From positions 500,315 through 564,314 of the forward strand of contig JANVCC010000017.1 in NCBI GenBank assembly GCA_025345505.1: DNA of 64,000 bases, given 5' to 3'. The DNA comes from Todiramphus chloris collaris (lineage: Eukaryota > Chordata > Aves > Coraciiformes > Alcedinidae). Made by a program: the position numbers and the translations under genes. Positions 14,506 through 27,400 of this stretch are shown here, in pieces (position 1 is the first letter of the stretch; the number at the start of each line of letters is the position of its first letter). The notes under the pieces were generated by a model, which made no database searches, was not told where the DNA came from, and saw only the letters and a list, made by a program, of their open reading frames with translations.

Positions 14506-17500
14506 AAAAACATTATTCCCTAGATGAAAGGTTGAAGTTCTCTTCCTCCTACTACTATTGTAAGTTCTGTTCATATAATCTACATGGTCTCTAAAACTCC
14601 TGTGTATCCCTTGAGTCTTAGCTCCATAACTTCTACCAATCACAACAATCAGCGTTAATTTCTATCTCAACAGAGACAAAAAAATACTTAGACCAAGGGA
14701 AGAACTAAATTTTAAAACCCTTTTATTTTTATGCACAGAAACAAACTTTCTCCTTTGTTGGAAGGCCCTCAGGAGAAGAAGTGTTTTCCCATTTATATTT
14801 GTTGCATGATAAACCAGTTAATAACAATTGTTTTATGTATCTTCAGTGTTGTAAAAATATATTTGTAGAGGAGATAACACTTTTAAGTTCAGGCTAACAA
14901 ATTTAGTTTACATGTATTTTCCTATCCTGTGGTTCTTTGCAATAGTCCTTATTATCCTTGCTTTCAGCAGAAAAGCATTACTGGAAGCCCAAAAGATTGC
15001 ATATATGCTTTTATGTGACACATAGCAAGGTCATAGATACAACTTTCTTACTGACATGTAAGTGTTAAAGATTGCTTGACCCATTTCAGCTGAGAAATAT
15101 ACTCAGCTGAGTACATCTCACACTCAGTAGTGTATTGTCAGCTCCAATGCATTTTCCATTACTATGTGCTCTGGCTTTCATTTAAAACAGGGAGCTAACA
15201 TTACCAGTGACAAGGTAAGAGAGGTCTCTGGCCCTTTGGAACATATGTAGAGCTCCTCACCCAGTCAAAGCAGACAGAGGCAGATGTGTATTATTTTACA
15301 GTCTTCATTCTTATTTCATACACAAGGCATTTTGACTGCTTTAGGATCAAGCTGGTATTCCCTAATATTATCTTTAAGAATGAATCTTTGTAAAAAATAC
15401 AAGGAAATAACATGTCCCAAATCTCTCCCTTCTTTTTTTTTTTCCTTATTTTTTTTATTTGTTAATGAAAACAACTGTCAGACTAAGTATTTCAGAATAT
15501 TAGACTTCAAAAACCTCCATTGCTCGAGAAGTAATGGATATTTAGAAGGTTGAACTGTCAGTGGTGTCACCAGCTACCACATAAAGTTTCTTCCCAAGTA
15601 ACATACCAGAAAACTTTTGAATTCAACTTTCACTGCAGGAGTCTTCTGTGCTGGCTTATATATTGGTAAGATAATAGCTTATTTTATTGACTTGGGGTGC
15701 AAGGTAATACTCTTCAATATTGAAAGGAAACATGGAATATTTTTGACAACATGGAATTGTTTATTTTTTACATCTTACCTACACTAATATTACTGTGATG
15801 CTTATTTTTATGTGTCTGAAAAAGAGACTGAGTGACTCTGAGTCAGATTCACATTCTAAACACTGAGGAAACCCGTTCAACATGTTTTGCTATGATAACA
15901 CACAATCTTTTCTACAAGGAGTAGAAAATTATTTGGTTCATGTTACGTCAATTTAAACTATAATACGAAAAGACTGCCCTAATTTCTAAATATTTTATAG
16001 ATCTAAATTTCTAAATACTTTTAGACCTTCTGTATACTGACCCTGATCTATAACAGTTGATGCACTACCTACAATAGCAGCTGCAATGCAAAGTTACTAG
16101 AGAGCTCTTTATAATTTAAATTCAGTACTTGAAATATTATAATCTGCAAATCCATTGTGATAGAAAATCTTATAATTTCTTTTGTAACCTATGTGCCCTG
16201 GTCCCAATTAAATCACAGTTATTTTAAGTTTTTCCACTGATAAGAGGAAGGGCCTTTCTTGTCCTTGAATCTCTTAACATAGTACCCTTCTAGTCATTTA
16301 TTTCTATGAAAGCTGTAAAAGTTACTGATTGTCAAGTAGTTAAATTGCTCACAGGTCAATGAGGTAGTAAGAAATCTATGCATAAATATGAAAGAAAAAG
16401 TGGGTTTAGATGGAGTCTAGTGAATATACTATTTTTGCTGAGTATTTCCATTTGCTTGAGACTGCAAAGAGAAAGTGGGACTTTCCTCCTATCAGCAGGA
16501 AAATAAGAAAAGCCATTTAATCTTGGGGGCAAGTATTTCTCAAAAGGAACTGTAAAATAAAATATTACAACAGGAATGTATATTAAACTACCAACCACTT
16601 GAAAAACTAGTTGTATTACAAATTCATTCAGATAAGTTTACCTATTGTACTGCAGAGCAAATAAATCATACACTTGTACTGTTAGTTTTGAAGGTATTTT
16701 CATAGCCCTTCTCTTTCTCTGAATTTCAGAGACATGCTATGAACTAAGGACAAAGAACATGATATGGCATGATGACATATTCAGCACTTAGAGCTGGAAT
16801 TTGTGCTGACAATCAGTAAAGCAATATTTAAGGTTGTGCTTTTATTATTGTACTCTAATGTTGTAACAATGGTAATGCAAGTCCACCCTTCCTATGTGTA
16901 GTTCCAGTAGAAGGAATGCTTAGAGACAAGAGAATTCATACTCTAGAACATGAACAAGATTTTATGAGAACAATTCAACACCTTTTTTCCTAATTTTTCT
17001 TTTTAAGCAGAATTTTAAGACTCAAAGACAGCTAGGAAAGGGGACATGATTAAGAGTTCTTAATTCTTTTTAAGGGATTTATATTCTTCTTGTTTTGAAC
17101 AGTACTGCTAAGAGCTAACAACTGCTCACTAACTTGCTTGATACAGGACATAATTTTAGAAGTCAGTGTCTGAACCAAAACCATCCACTAATTATACATT
17201 CCACAGAAACACTATAAATGCACAGCTGCAGAACACCACAACAGAGCAGGTGAGAGCGCTCAGGAAATACAAATTAGATACAATGGCTTTGATAGTTGTG
17301 TGAGTATATATTTACACTGCATTTTATATTGTTAGTTTTGAAATAGAAGCAAAACCAACCCAGATACAAGACATTAAAATATATATAAACAATGACATTA
17401 TTAATGTAAATATTTCTGACACTGAGAAAAGATATTTTTGTTTCTCATTACATAGATCATATACGCAGATTCAAATACTGACAGAATATTGAATAATGAG

Positions 17501-20077
17501 ATCATTAAATATAAAAAGACAGTGTTGTCACTGAAGGTACAGTTAAAGAACATCCAGCAATCTTGCAAATTGATAAATAATTAAATTGGCAATAGGACAG
17601 AAAACTCCTGCAGATCTGCATTTGTTTTCACAACTACAAATTTAATGGTAGTACCATGACAGTGGCAATAGTTTAAAACGCAGCTCCAGACCTTAAGCTA
17701 TCCAACTATTTATGGGTAAGTCCGGTAGTAATACCCAGTAAAAATTCCTTATTATTGTGAATCCTGTAGACTCTCCTTTTATTTAACCACAAGGAACCTG
17801 AAGAAAACAAACCTTTTTGAAATTTATGTTTAATTTTCTAACAATTATATGGGTTTTGTGAAACAAAAGTAATTATTTCTAAGCTTGATCCTGCCTTTTT
17901 CTTGACTATTCTCAGCAGCACATCAGTATGTATCATGTGTCATGTAACCCACTACCTTTAAACCCTCCCTCAAATAACAAAATAAATCCCCCACACTGAC
18001 AGTTTGACACAAAACATTTCTAAGCTTTAGTCATTATAGAAAACAAATACCTCTCATACTCCCTTGACATGAATCTTGTCATCAAGAACAATAAAATGAA
18101 CTGAAAAGCGGTATTACCATAGTATACAACTACTGGGTACAGACAGGGTTAACAACTTCACAAACTACAATGCTGACAGGTTTTTTTCTGTCTTCTCAGT
18201 GCTACAGGTATAGCAGAACCCATTACTATTGAGATACAGAAATACAAAGTCAAGATCAAACAAAAAAGTTATCAAATGGAAAACTGTCTGAGTCTCATTA
18301 TCACTTAATAATGGTGCCAAAACCTCATGTCATCAGTGCAAATTAAGGAAAAATATGGAAAATGAGACTGGGATGGATTAAATGACGTTTTTGTTAGTCT
18401 GCACAGTAAAGTATAAGAAAATGGATAATTACTTCACCTAAAAAGGACAGCAGAAAACCCATTATATAACTTCACAGTCTGTCTATTATCAGGCTAGCAC
18501 AAACAAGCACAAAACCCACAAAAGTGACAGCAGGGAGAAGTTCATTAAACCAAGAATCAGATGGTTATTGCTAGAAGGGAGAACACAAACACTTCATTTG
18601 CTGCTGCTGCCACCACACTCACACTTTGTTCTTGTAAGAGGAAAGAGGTTGTTGTAAAGCTCAGATGTATTTCCAGATTCAGTTTCCAAGAGAGCATTCC
18701 CTACTGCTCCTCAAAAGAACCCTTTGCTCCTCTACAGCTTGTATATTTTATCTCCAAGTAAAAGTCAGTACACAGCCAATAACATGTAACTACTATGTAT
18801 TGCTGACCGTAACACATTTGTTGCCGTCCGCTTGTCCTATTCTTTGCTTGGTGAGATTTAAAAAGACGCTCATAAAAAAGTGGTCACACAACAACGAACA
18901 TAGTAGCCTTTAGCATACTTTCTAAAGTTTGTATGTGAAGTCTGGAATCATGTTCCTCTACAACTTCAATACAGAAAATGATTATGAAGAATCAGTTAAC
19001 TACTAAAAGATGTAATCAGGTACTGATAATTAGATGTTATTAAAGTTTCAGACTAATCTTAAGATCTTGATTGATTGTTCAAACTTTCATGAGTTGCAAT
19101 TACTAATGTCATCATAATTTTGTTTATTCACTTGAAATATTTCAAGACTTTTGATTAAATTAGTGAACCTGAACAAAACCAGCAAATTTCTCCATCACTA
19201 CTCATTCCCCATATATAACAATAGCTTAGAATAATGTGTGACAAACATGAGTTGAAGACCATGAGTTTAAAATTTTTAAAATAAAAATGATCAGAAAGTT
19301 ATGTTATTTATGTCCAAAATACTCAAAATTCAGTAGAGCAGTCAGAAATTAACAAGTTGAGTTATTTACTTTGAAAACAATTAAAATCTTTTCAAAAGAC
19401 AGCAACTCAAATTTATATCTGGAATACCACAATAGTCATCACAAAGGTGTGAAAAAAATTTGAACATTTTCCTTAGCCATAACAACAGCAATAGTCATAC
19501 AAAAAACAGCAAAAAAACAAGCAAACAAAAAACCACACGCACATAAAACAAAACCACAACACAATAACAAAAAGAACATTAAAAGTTACACATTACTGTA
19601 GCACATTTTTTCCACATGATAGCTTTTCCATTCACATCTGAACCAGTATTAAAATTCCCTGGGTTTGACAACATCCATGGCATGATTTTTTGAGTTGAAT
19701 GAGATTTGTCTGGAAGCTCACAAATATTAATTTTGAGCAAACAAAGGAAAATAACTGCTTTTGCTTTGAAAGGATCATAGAAAGCATTATCAAGATTTAA
19801 AGCAGCTGCATAATCATAAATATCTTACAAAACCCAAAATGTTACTATGAGTTATGTAGGCATAGTTTAGACTAAAAAGTTCAATTTGCAAATACATTTT
19901 CCCTTTTAAATCTTGCCCACTAATCTCTAAGTCTTTATTAACTTTCTTTAAATAACACTTTCTACCATCCGGCAATTTCACCCCCACCTTCTTACTTTTT
20001 CCCTTGTTATCTTTTAGACTACAGTAGTGAACACCAGATAGACATATAAGCCTACTTACATTTCAGCGACTCACAAG

Positions 20078-20434
20078 GTTATAGAATATCTTCAGTTGGA
20101 AGGAACCCACAAGGATCATTGAATCCAACTCCTTGCTCCTTGCAGGACAACCTAAATCTAAACCATATGACTAAGAGTGTTGTCCAGATGCTCCTTGAAC
20201 TCTGACAGATTTGATGCCACAGAGACCCTTTTCCAGTGACAGACCACCCTCTCAGTGAAGAACCTTTTCCTAACATCAAGTCTGAACTTCTCCTGATGCA
20301 GCTTCATTCCATTTCCTCACATCCTATCACTGGTCACCAGAGAAAAGAGATCAGCACCTCCCTCTCTGGTGCCCCCCTTGAGGAAGTTGAAGACTGACAT
20401 GAGGTCACCCCTCAGCCTTCTCCTCTCCGAACTG
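20078..20434 (-). mobile_element. CR1 LINE, short 3' fragment
   Basis: On the plus strand this starts TTATAGAATATCTTCAGTTG and AAGGAACCCACAAGGATCAT, the reverse complement of a CR1 3' end of the subfamily with the TATCCTGAGTTGGAAGG-like end. It continues to GAGGTCACCCCTCAGCCTTC and then stops, where the octamer end of a second CR1 copy begins. The coding part is lost. Confidence 0.92.
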
Positions 20435-21170
20435 ATCACAGAATCACAGAATGTTAAGGATTGAAAGGGACCTCAAAAGATCATCTAGTCCAACCCCCCT
20501 GCCACAGCAGGACCACCTATAGCAGGTCACATAGGAATGCATCCAGGAGGGTTTTAAATGTCTCCAGAGAAGGAGACTCCACAACCCCTCTGGGAAGCCT
20601 GTTTCAGTGCTCTGTCATCCTCACAGTGAAATTTTTTTTCCTTATGTTTCTGCGGAACCTCTTAAGCCAAGTGACTTCCGCCACTCCTTGTAAATCTTGC
20701 CCTCAGGGCCTTTCACCATCTTGATCACCCTCGTCTATACACATTCTAATAATTTGACACTCAAAACTGCACACAGTGCTCAAGTTGAGGCCACACCAGT
20801 GTCATGCAGAGTGGGACAATCACATCCCTCAACTGGCTAGCGATGCTGTGCTTGATACACCCCAGGACACAGCTGGCCCTCTTGGCTGTCAGGTCGCAGT
20901 GTTCACTCGTGCTCAATGTGCCATCAGCCCAGACTCCCAGATGTCTTTCCATCAGGCTGCCCTTCAGTCTCTCATCCTCCAATCTGTACATATAACGAGG
21001 ATTACCCTCTCCCAGGTGCAGAATATAGAACTTCTCTTGCTAAATTTCATACAGTTGGTGATTGCCCAGCTCGGTAGTCTATGCAGATCTTGCTGTAAGG
21101 TCTCTCTACCCTTGAGAGAGTCCAGAGATTCTCCTAGTTTAGCATCATCAGTAAACTTACTTAATGTATA
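20435..21170 (-). mobile_element. CR1 LINE, second 3' fragment abutting the first
   Basis: On the plus strand this begins ATCACAGAATCACAGAATG, continues with AAAGGGACCTCAAAAGATCA and TCTAGTCCAACCCCCCTGCC, and runs to about 21170 (CATCATCAGTAAACTTACTT). It is the reverse complement of a CR1 3' portion of about 735 bp from a different subfamily than the copy before it. It ends within the C-terminal coding part of the second open frame. The 131-codon plus-strand open frame across it is antisense chance. Confidence 0.93.
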
Positions 21171-23908
21171 GACAACATGTACATCTAGAATAGAGCTGAA
21201 ATTTTTGCTGCTTTTTCATGACAGAGAGAGGAAGGAAAGTTGCCCCTTATTTGGTTTCTTTCCCCTGATGTAGAAAAGCATAACAACAAAACAAAGATCC
21301 AACAGCTAACATATATTTCATTTTTTTTTTCCTGTGGAATGGCTTCTGTTTTCTCACCTCTTCTATCTGAACAGAAAAAGGAGAAGGGTGGAATAAAGAT
21401 TCTACCACAGATCTTACTCTTGCAAAAAAGTTTGTTTGCTTGCCCTCCAATATTAGAAACATTCCTGATTCTATGCTGCATATGTAGCTTATTTGGGGAA
21501 TTTATACTGAAACACAGTATCTTCAGATAACACCTGATTAACCACAATCTTCTCTTAGCTAGCTTTGTTCAGAGGAAAGCCATAAGCAGAAAGACTTGCT
21601 TGCTATTTTTAAGAGGAAGTTAGTAAGGTTACATACTGTGTGAAGACGTTATCAAACTTCACAAATGAGATACAAAGTTAATGTACCAAAACAGGAACAA
21701 GACAATTTTATCAAACTACTTTATGACTTGTATATAAATTAAAAATTTGTTAAGATGATGAAAGGACACAGAAGAAGTCTTCAACAGGAGATGTCTAGTG
21801 TTTTCATCTGTGTTCTAAGATGCATGCATCACCAGTCTAAATACAATTGGCTATGGTGGATTCACCAAGATAAAAATGCATGCATTAAGATACACCACTG
21901 ATGTAAAAAAGCATTCCTAGTAGTCAGTATAAGTGAGAAAAGTAGCAGGAACCATCACCACTGCACGAACCAAAATACAAAAGCTGTAACTTACACAATG
22001 CAACTTTTACAGGAAATATTTACACATAGTGCTTATCTTAACCACTTTGGAGATCAAATTTTGAAACAATATTTTAAAAGCTCCTCATAGGATAGAATTA
22101 AAACATTGACAACCTCAGAAACAAAATGACTACTTCTCACATGACAGAATTGAAATATCAGCAGTCTCAAACAAATGAACTTCATATATAACCTAGAAAA
22201 CAGATGTTTGGCTGAATAATAACATTTACTTTTCAAAATGTAATTGCTAAGATGCACTCCCTAGTCATCTGTTTCAAGATGTATCAATCATCAGTAACTT
22301 CAGAACACAAATAAAAAATACCTCAAACTCTTTTTTAACAGTATTTTATATGTCTGCAGAGGAGTAGGGATTTATTGTATAGTGACTTCCTTTCTACACA
22401 AGATTTTCAAAATATTGAGACAGTAAACATTTAAGTAGCAAAACCAAATTTTAAAGTTTTCATAAAATACATTAATGTTGTTTTGGTAAGTATTAAATTA
22501 CATTAAAATAATGTTAAACCACTGCTTGCATACTCCCTTTTTGTTCTAAAATAGAAGCACTTGGCATTTTTTAAATTAACTCCAGAGAATGGAGTGTTAC
22601 ACAATAAGTTGTGAAGAGACATTCAATTATCTAATTAGGAAAGGTGATAAATATAAAAATAAAGTTACAGAAGTAGTATTCTGGAACCTTCAGATAAGAT
22701 TCCTCACTTACATTACAAAAGTAATTCTACTTTTTGGTCTAGGAACAGATTTATTATCATGAACAAAATAGTTATAGTTTCACAAATTCCTATGTTTTCA
22801 CATAGGTACAGAATGTACCTTTCCTTTGGAAGAGTCTGCAGGTTTATATTTGTAGGGGAAAAAAAAAAACAAACCAAAAACGTGACAAGCACCACAATTT
22901 GCAACACTGAATAGCAAATAATTACAGCAAACATTTGGAAAACCACCCATGTTTAAGAGTTTCTCAGTTGTTGGCTAAACAACTGCAAGTATCTTTGCCA
23001 AAACAAGAATAAAATATCTCATCAAAAGTGACTTTTTCATACAGAAATTAACTTATTAACTAATCTATTTTAAGAAGAAATTTCATAATCTATTTTAAAA
23101 AGACATTTCAAGCAACTATAGCAAAGACTGTAATCATATTCAGTTGTTCAACCCACTTTTTAAAATCCAATCTCATTCAGAGCTTACAAACTGAATCTCA
23201 TGCTTTAGCTCATAGAAAGCCTGTTCCTCTTTCAGTGGTTCACAGAAATTAATTTCTAGAGATTAAAGACAATGTACTAGCAAGCAATACTGTACTGGTT
23301 TTACTGTGAATTTCTTCAACAATGCCACTACAGACACCCCATATGTTGCTAGTCAAAGGGAACTATTTGACTGCATACGAGACAGATACTAAGGAAGCAC
23401 TCACAAAGCCTTCACCTATGAGATTGCAAGTCCCTGTATCTTTGACTCTCAAATCTTAACTGCTGCTGCAATTGTTAGGACTGCTTGAGATGCTCCTCTT
23501 TCAATTCAACACAGGGCAAAATAACACCATCTTGAATTAAACCATTTCCTCTAACTGATTTTCATTCTACAAAGCAGTAAGGTTACAGAGCAGAGAGTTT
23601 TGTGATATTAAACTACAGTATAAGCACACCATTTTTTAATGTATATATGTCCTAGGGAAATTGACAGGATACAAGGTTATTAGTTAAATCTTGAGATATG
23701 CCCTACTATCTTTAAACATTAAGAGACCTGATGCTATATTTTAGACTCATTTTTACATGTTGTTAAATTCTTGTTCTTCCCATCAGAAGCTCACCATGAG
23801 GTGAGCCACTGAGAACAGCACAAACATATAGAAAACTTAATTTATCTGTGGCTTAGTGGGAAGTTACATGAATATATAACATATGGATTATGATGTGGAA
23901 AAAGAAAG

Positions 23909-23930
23909 TGTGTGTGTATATATATACACA
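23909..23930. repeat. TG/TA dinucleotide palindrome
   Basis: The TG run turns into TA and then CA. The 18 bases at 23913-23930 (TGTGTATATATATACACA) are a perfect palindrome. It is a short microsatellite able to form a hairpin or cruciform. Confidence 0.9.
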
Positions 23931-24355
23931 AAATCTTACATAAAAAGGGAATACAACAGTTGTTGAACATTACCTTGAAGCAAAGAATGTTTTAGAAGTG
24001 TTCTCTGAGGAAAAATTACTTAGGCTATTAACAATGCTGAAAATAGAGCAGAAAATAAATCTTTGAAAAATAAATCAGCTACTCAATTACATACCTTAAA
24101 TTCAATGTAAACACATTAAAACTCCAGCCCCATAGCTGGAAAAAAAAATGATTTAAACCATGCACATACAGGCACTTCTTAAGCTATTTCAATAGAGCAG
24201 AAAAGTAATGTTAAAACATAGATAACCTGAAGAAGAATCCTTTATTTATCTTGCAAAATGTTACATTCCTGTTCAAAAAAGTCAAATGAATTTACAATCA
24301 AATGCATGGAAAAATCAATATTACACTTAGAGAAAAGAACATTATTTCTACTAAC

Positions 24356-24474
24356 CTTCAGGATCAAGGAGTTTCTCTATGCCCAGGTGTTGCCTGGCTA
24401 TGTTGAATGCATGGTCTAATCGCTGGACAGGTGAGTGCTGAGAAGCAACAGCATTCCAATCAAATAGGTCCGGT
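24356..24474 (-). CDS. DMD: Dystrophin exon 7 (CH2 domain, middle)
   Basis: The exon is 119 bp; its first base completes the Arg codon from exon 6 and its last base starts the next codon (human Asp, exon 8), so it leaves in phase 1. Human residues are about 177-217. The protein reads [20 protein letters not shown] and then [19 protein letters not shown]. The motif PDLFDW and the ending GIEKLLDPE are hallmarks of dystrophin-family CH2 domains. The middle ([10 protein letters not shown]) differs from human (SVVCQQSATQ) but keeps length and frame. The acceptor is TTGTACCTAG with a modest pyrimidine tract, and the donor is GTTAGTAG. It lies 7,498 bp after exon 6. Exon 8 was not found in the remaining 24.3 kb. 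Confidence 0.97.
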
Positions 24475-27400
24475 CTAGGTACAAATAAGAAGAACAGTAA
24501 GTTTCTTCTTTTTTAGCATTAGACTTAATTATGTATTTCTACATCTATCCATCAGCATCAGCTACTAGTTTCTAATTTTCTTAATGAAGGCACTTTTTCA
24601 ATCAGTGCTGGAAGTAATGAAGCTTTATTTCTAGTGGGTTTGCATCCTATACACATTCATGTCCATCATCCTCACACTAACAGCTTTTCTTATTCTCCAA
24701 TCAGTCCCAACAGCCTATAACCTGACTCATCCAAACCACCTCTTTTCACCCATATTGCTTTGCTCCTGTGACTAACCAAAATCCCTGCAGAAAGCTTGCT
24801 CCTCCCTTCCAGTCCTGAGGAGTGCTTAGGTGAGAAGGATCACATGCTATGGCTGTGCACACAGTGACTGGCTTGTGGAAGACCAAGCAGGACAGGTAAC
24901 TGCTGAAGTCATTTTGCAGCATTCCTTCTCTCTCCAGCCACTATATTTTTCCACTTCACATTTCCAAGAATGTAACTACTTCTGAGATTATTATCTTGCC
25001 ATTATGTCCAATTTAAATTAGTCAACAGGTTCAAAAATTAATGACCTGGGAACAAACACAGCATACCTACACCTGCTATTTCTCTTACACATTTTTGAGA
25101 TGGATATAATACTGTAGTCCAATCAGAAGTTTTAGCTGATAGGAGCAAAACCACTAGAACACAATTTAAATGCTCTTGTGGGATAAGACAGAATGACTAT
25201 AACTGAATTATTGATCAGATAATACAAGGGCTCATATATTGTATCAATTGCACTGTTTGCATTATAAATAATGTAAATATACTGATCTTTGGCATTTCAT
25301 CTCATAGTTATCCATTAGAAGACCAGAATTTACTATCAGATGCCCTGGAAAAAAATGTTTAATCAAGTATTTTGTAATTAATGTGCATTTAATACAGAGA
25401 AAAACAACTATGCTATTTGTGACTTCAGTACAGTGTTCTAAATCAGAAAATTTTAAATGTTTAATTGTACCTACAGATAAATCAAGTATGTTATTTACAC
25501 AAATTAAAATGTTGCAATTATTTACAACAGATTTACTTAGCTTTCTATTAATTTAAAAAGTTCATTTTAAACAGTCTCCCATAGTTGTAATAGATGGCAA
25601 AAATGTTCACTATACCATACCATAAATAATATCAAGAAAGCAAAGGAAAAATAGCATGTATGTAGCAGTAAATTCCCAGTTATGTACCTTTGCTGTCCAG
25701 TTTTGTTCTGAAAGGGAGCTGATTTACATAGTAACAATGAAATTCTAAGGTATTTTGCTTCTCTATGCAGAAGCTCTTAAACATTAATTAAAAATAGAGG
25801 TTTCTCCTGCCCACATGCAGAAGAACAAACATTAAATTTGTCTGGGGACCAGGAAGAGAGAGTAAACTTAAGTGATAATCTCTGTTTCTAGTCGTGGCTG
25901 CATTAAGTCTGTGATCTCATAGACTGTTGTGTGTACTAAAAACACAGACATTTTAAAACTACAGATTATATCTGCACAAGTTTTTCCATCATCCTTGTAC
26001 TCCATACCGCTGGGATGGAGATAATTTTCTTCATAGCAGTCCATATGATACTATGGTTTGGATTTGTGATTAAAACAGTGTTAATAACTAAACAATTTTT
26101 TTTTTGGCTATTGCTGAACTATTCTTACAAAACTTTATCTTACACGAGCCTGAAGTTAGTTAATTCAAGATGCATATAGCAGTGAAATCTGAGGACATAA
26201 TGAATTTTGCAAAGGTGTAGATTCAAGAAAACTAAAAGCAACAAAGCACATACTCCAGAGGGAGAATTCTGAAGAAACTGAAACATGTGGAAGATTCTTT
26301 AACATCACAGGATGCAATGCTTTCATTTATTCAGAATTTCAGAAAGACATTTCCTTAAGATGTATTTACATCTAGCTAAAGTTATGCTATAAGAATTGCG
26401 CTGAAATAAAATAATTTATCAAAAGAGCAACTTACAGATCTAATTCAGAAAAACTTTCCACGAGTGTATGCAAAAGGGAGGCACATTTCGATTGTAAATG
26501 TTACAACCTCTTTTTGAGGTTTTGCTGCTTTTCTAGCTTTATTTATATAATAAATTCCTGTATATGTCTTTAGTACTTTCAGAATTAAACCAGGAGCCAT
26601 AACTGGCATGTAACTTTGTAACTTTTTACAAGAAAAGTATTTTTATACCTCTTGCTATCATTGTTTTTACTTCTAGTTTAACTTACCAAAGACAAACTTT
26701 TGCTTCTTCTTTCCAGGACCTTTTTTTAATGCTATTTTCATTCTTCCCTCCCCACTCTGAAGTAGAAACAGCTGCAGGGAAGTGCTTACTTCTAAGGCAG
26801 TCACCTGGCCTAAATTCAAGCATTTTAAAAGAGCAAGGAGGAAGCTAATGAATGTAACTTGTTCTTCCTTCAAAATCCTGATTAATGGACCAGGGGGGGG
26901 GAATCCTCAATAAAGTCAGAGGAAGGATGAAAAGCGCTCTCCCTCTGATACCCATGTGGAGGAAAAAGATTACAAGTAAACAGAGGAAGCTCTCTGTGAT
27001 CTGGAGCCTGAAGTAGGGAGAGTTTCAACTATAGCAGGACTGGCCTCTCTTACTTAGCAAAATATTTTAGTTTCCCTATATTCTTAGGGTGAAGGTGCCA
27101 TTCCATGGCTGCCGCCTTGTTTATTCAGTTCATTGCAGAACACACTGTTCAAGAAACCATATCCCAAGATTCTCTTTACACTGTGAAAATTCACAGCCTG
27201 AGTTCACTGATGAGCCCTTGTAGTTTTGCCAGGTAACTCATGCTCTACTGCTCCTCACACTCAGTAGTAAAAGAAATTGCTGAAGAGCCTGAATGTATAC
27301 AGAAAGATAGTCATTATACAAATGGGAATATCTACTCAAAGTAACCTCTTTGTAAAATGACAGAGAAAGAGCATTAAAAATAGCTGATCAAAACAAAGCA

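Larger units (their letters stand above)
1..24355 (-). other. DMD: DMD intron 7 (5' part)
   Basis: At least 24.3 kb follows exon 7. The 182-bp exon 8 (PDKKSILMY-type CH2 end) was looked for and not seen. The segment holds four minus-strand CR1 copies, a palindromic tandem repeat at 14436-14505, a TG/TA palindrome at 23909-23930, and long A or T runs. Outside these I see nothing recognisable. Human intron 7 is also very large. Confidence 0.8.

Noticed and set aside
20776..21171. 131-codon plus-strand open frame
   Set aside because: It is the antisense of a CR1 3' fragment.
1..24355. DMD exon 8
   Set aside because: No reverse-complement match to a PDKKSILMY / SLFQVLPQQV-type stretch was seen. 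A diverged copy cannot be fully excluded by eye.
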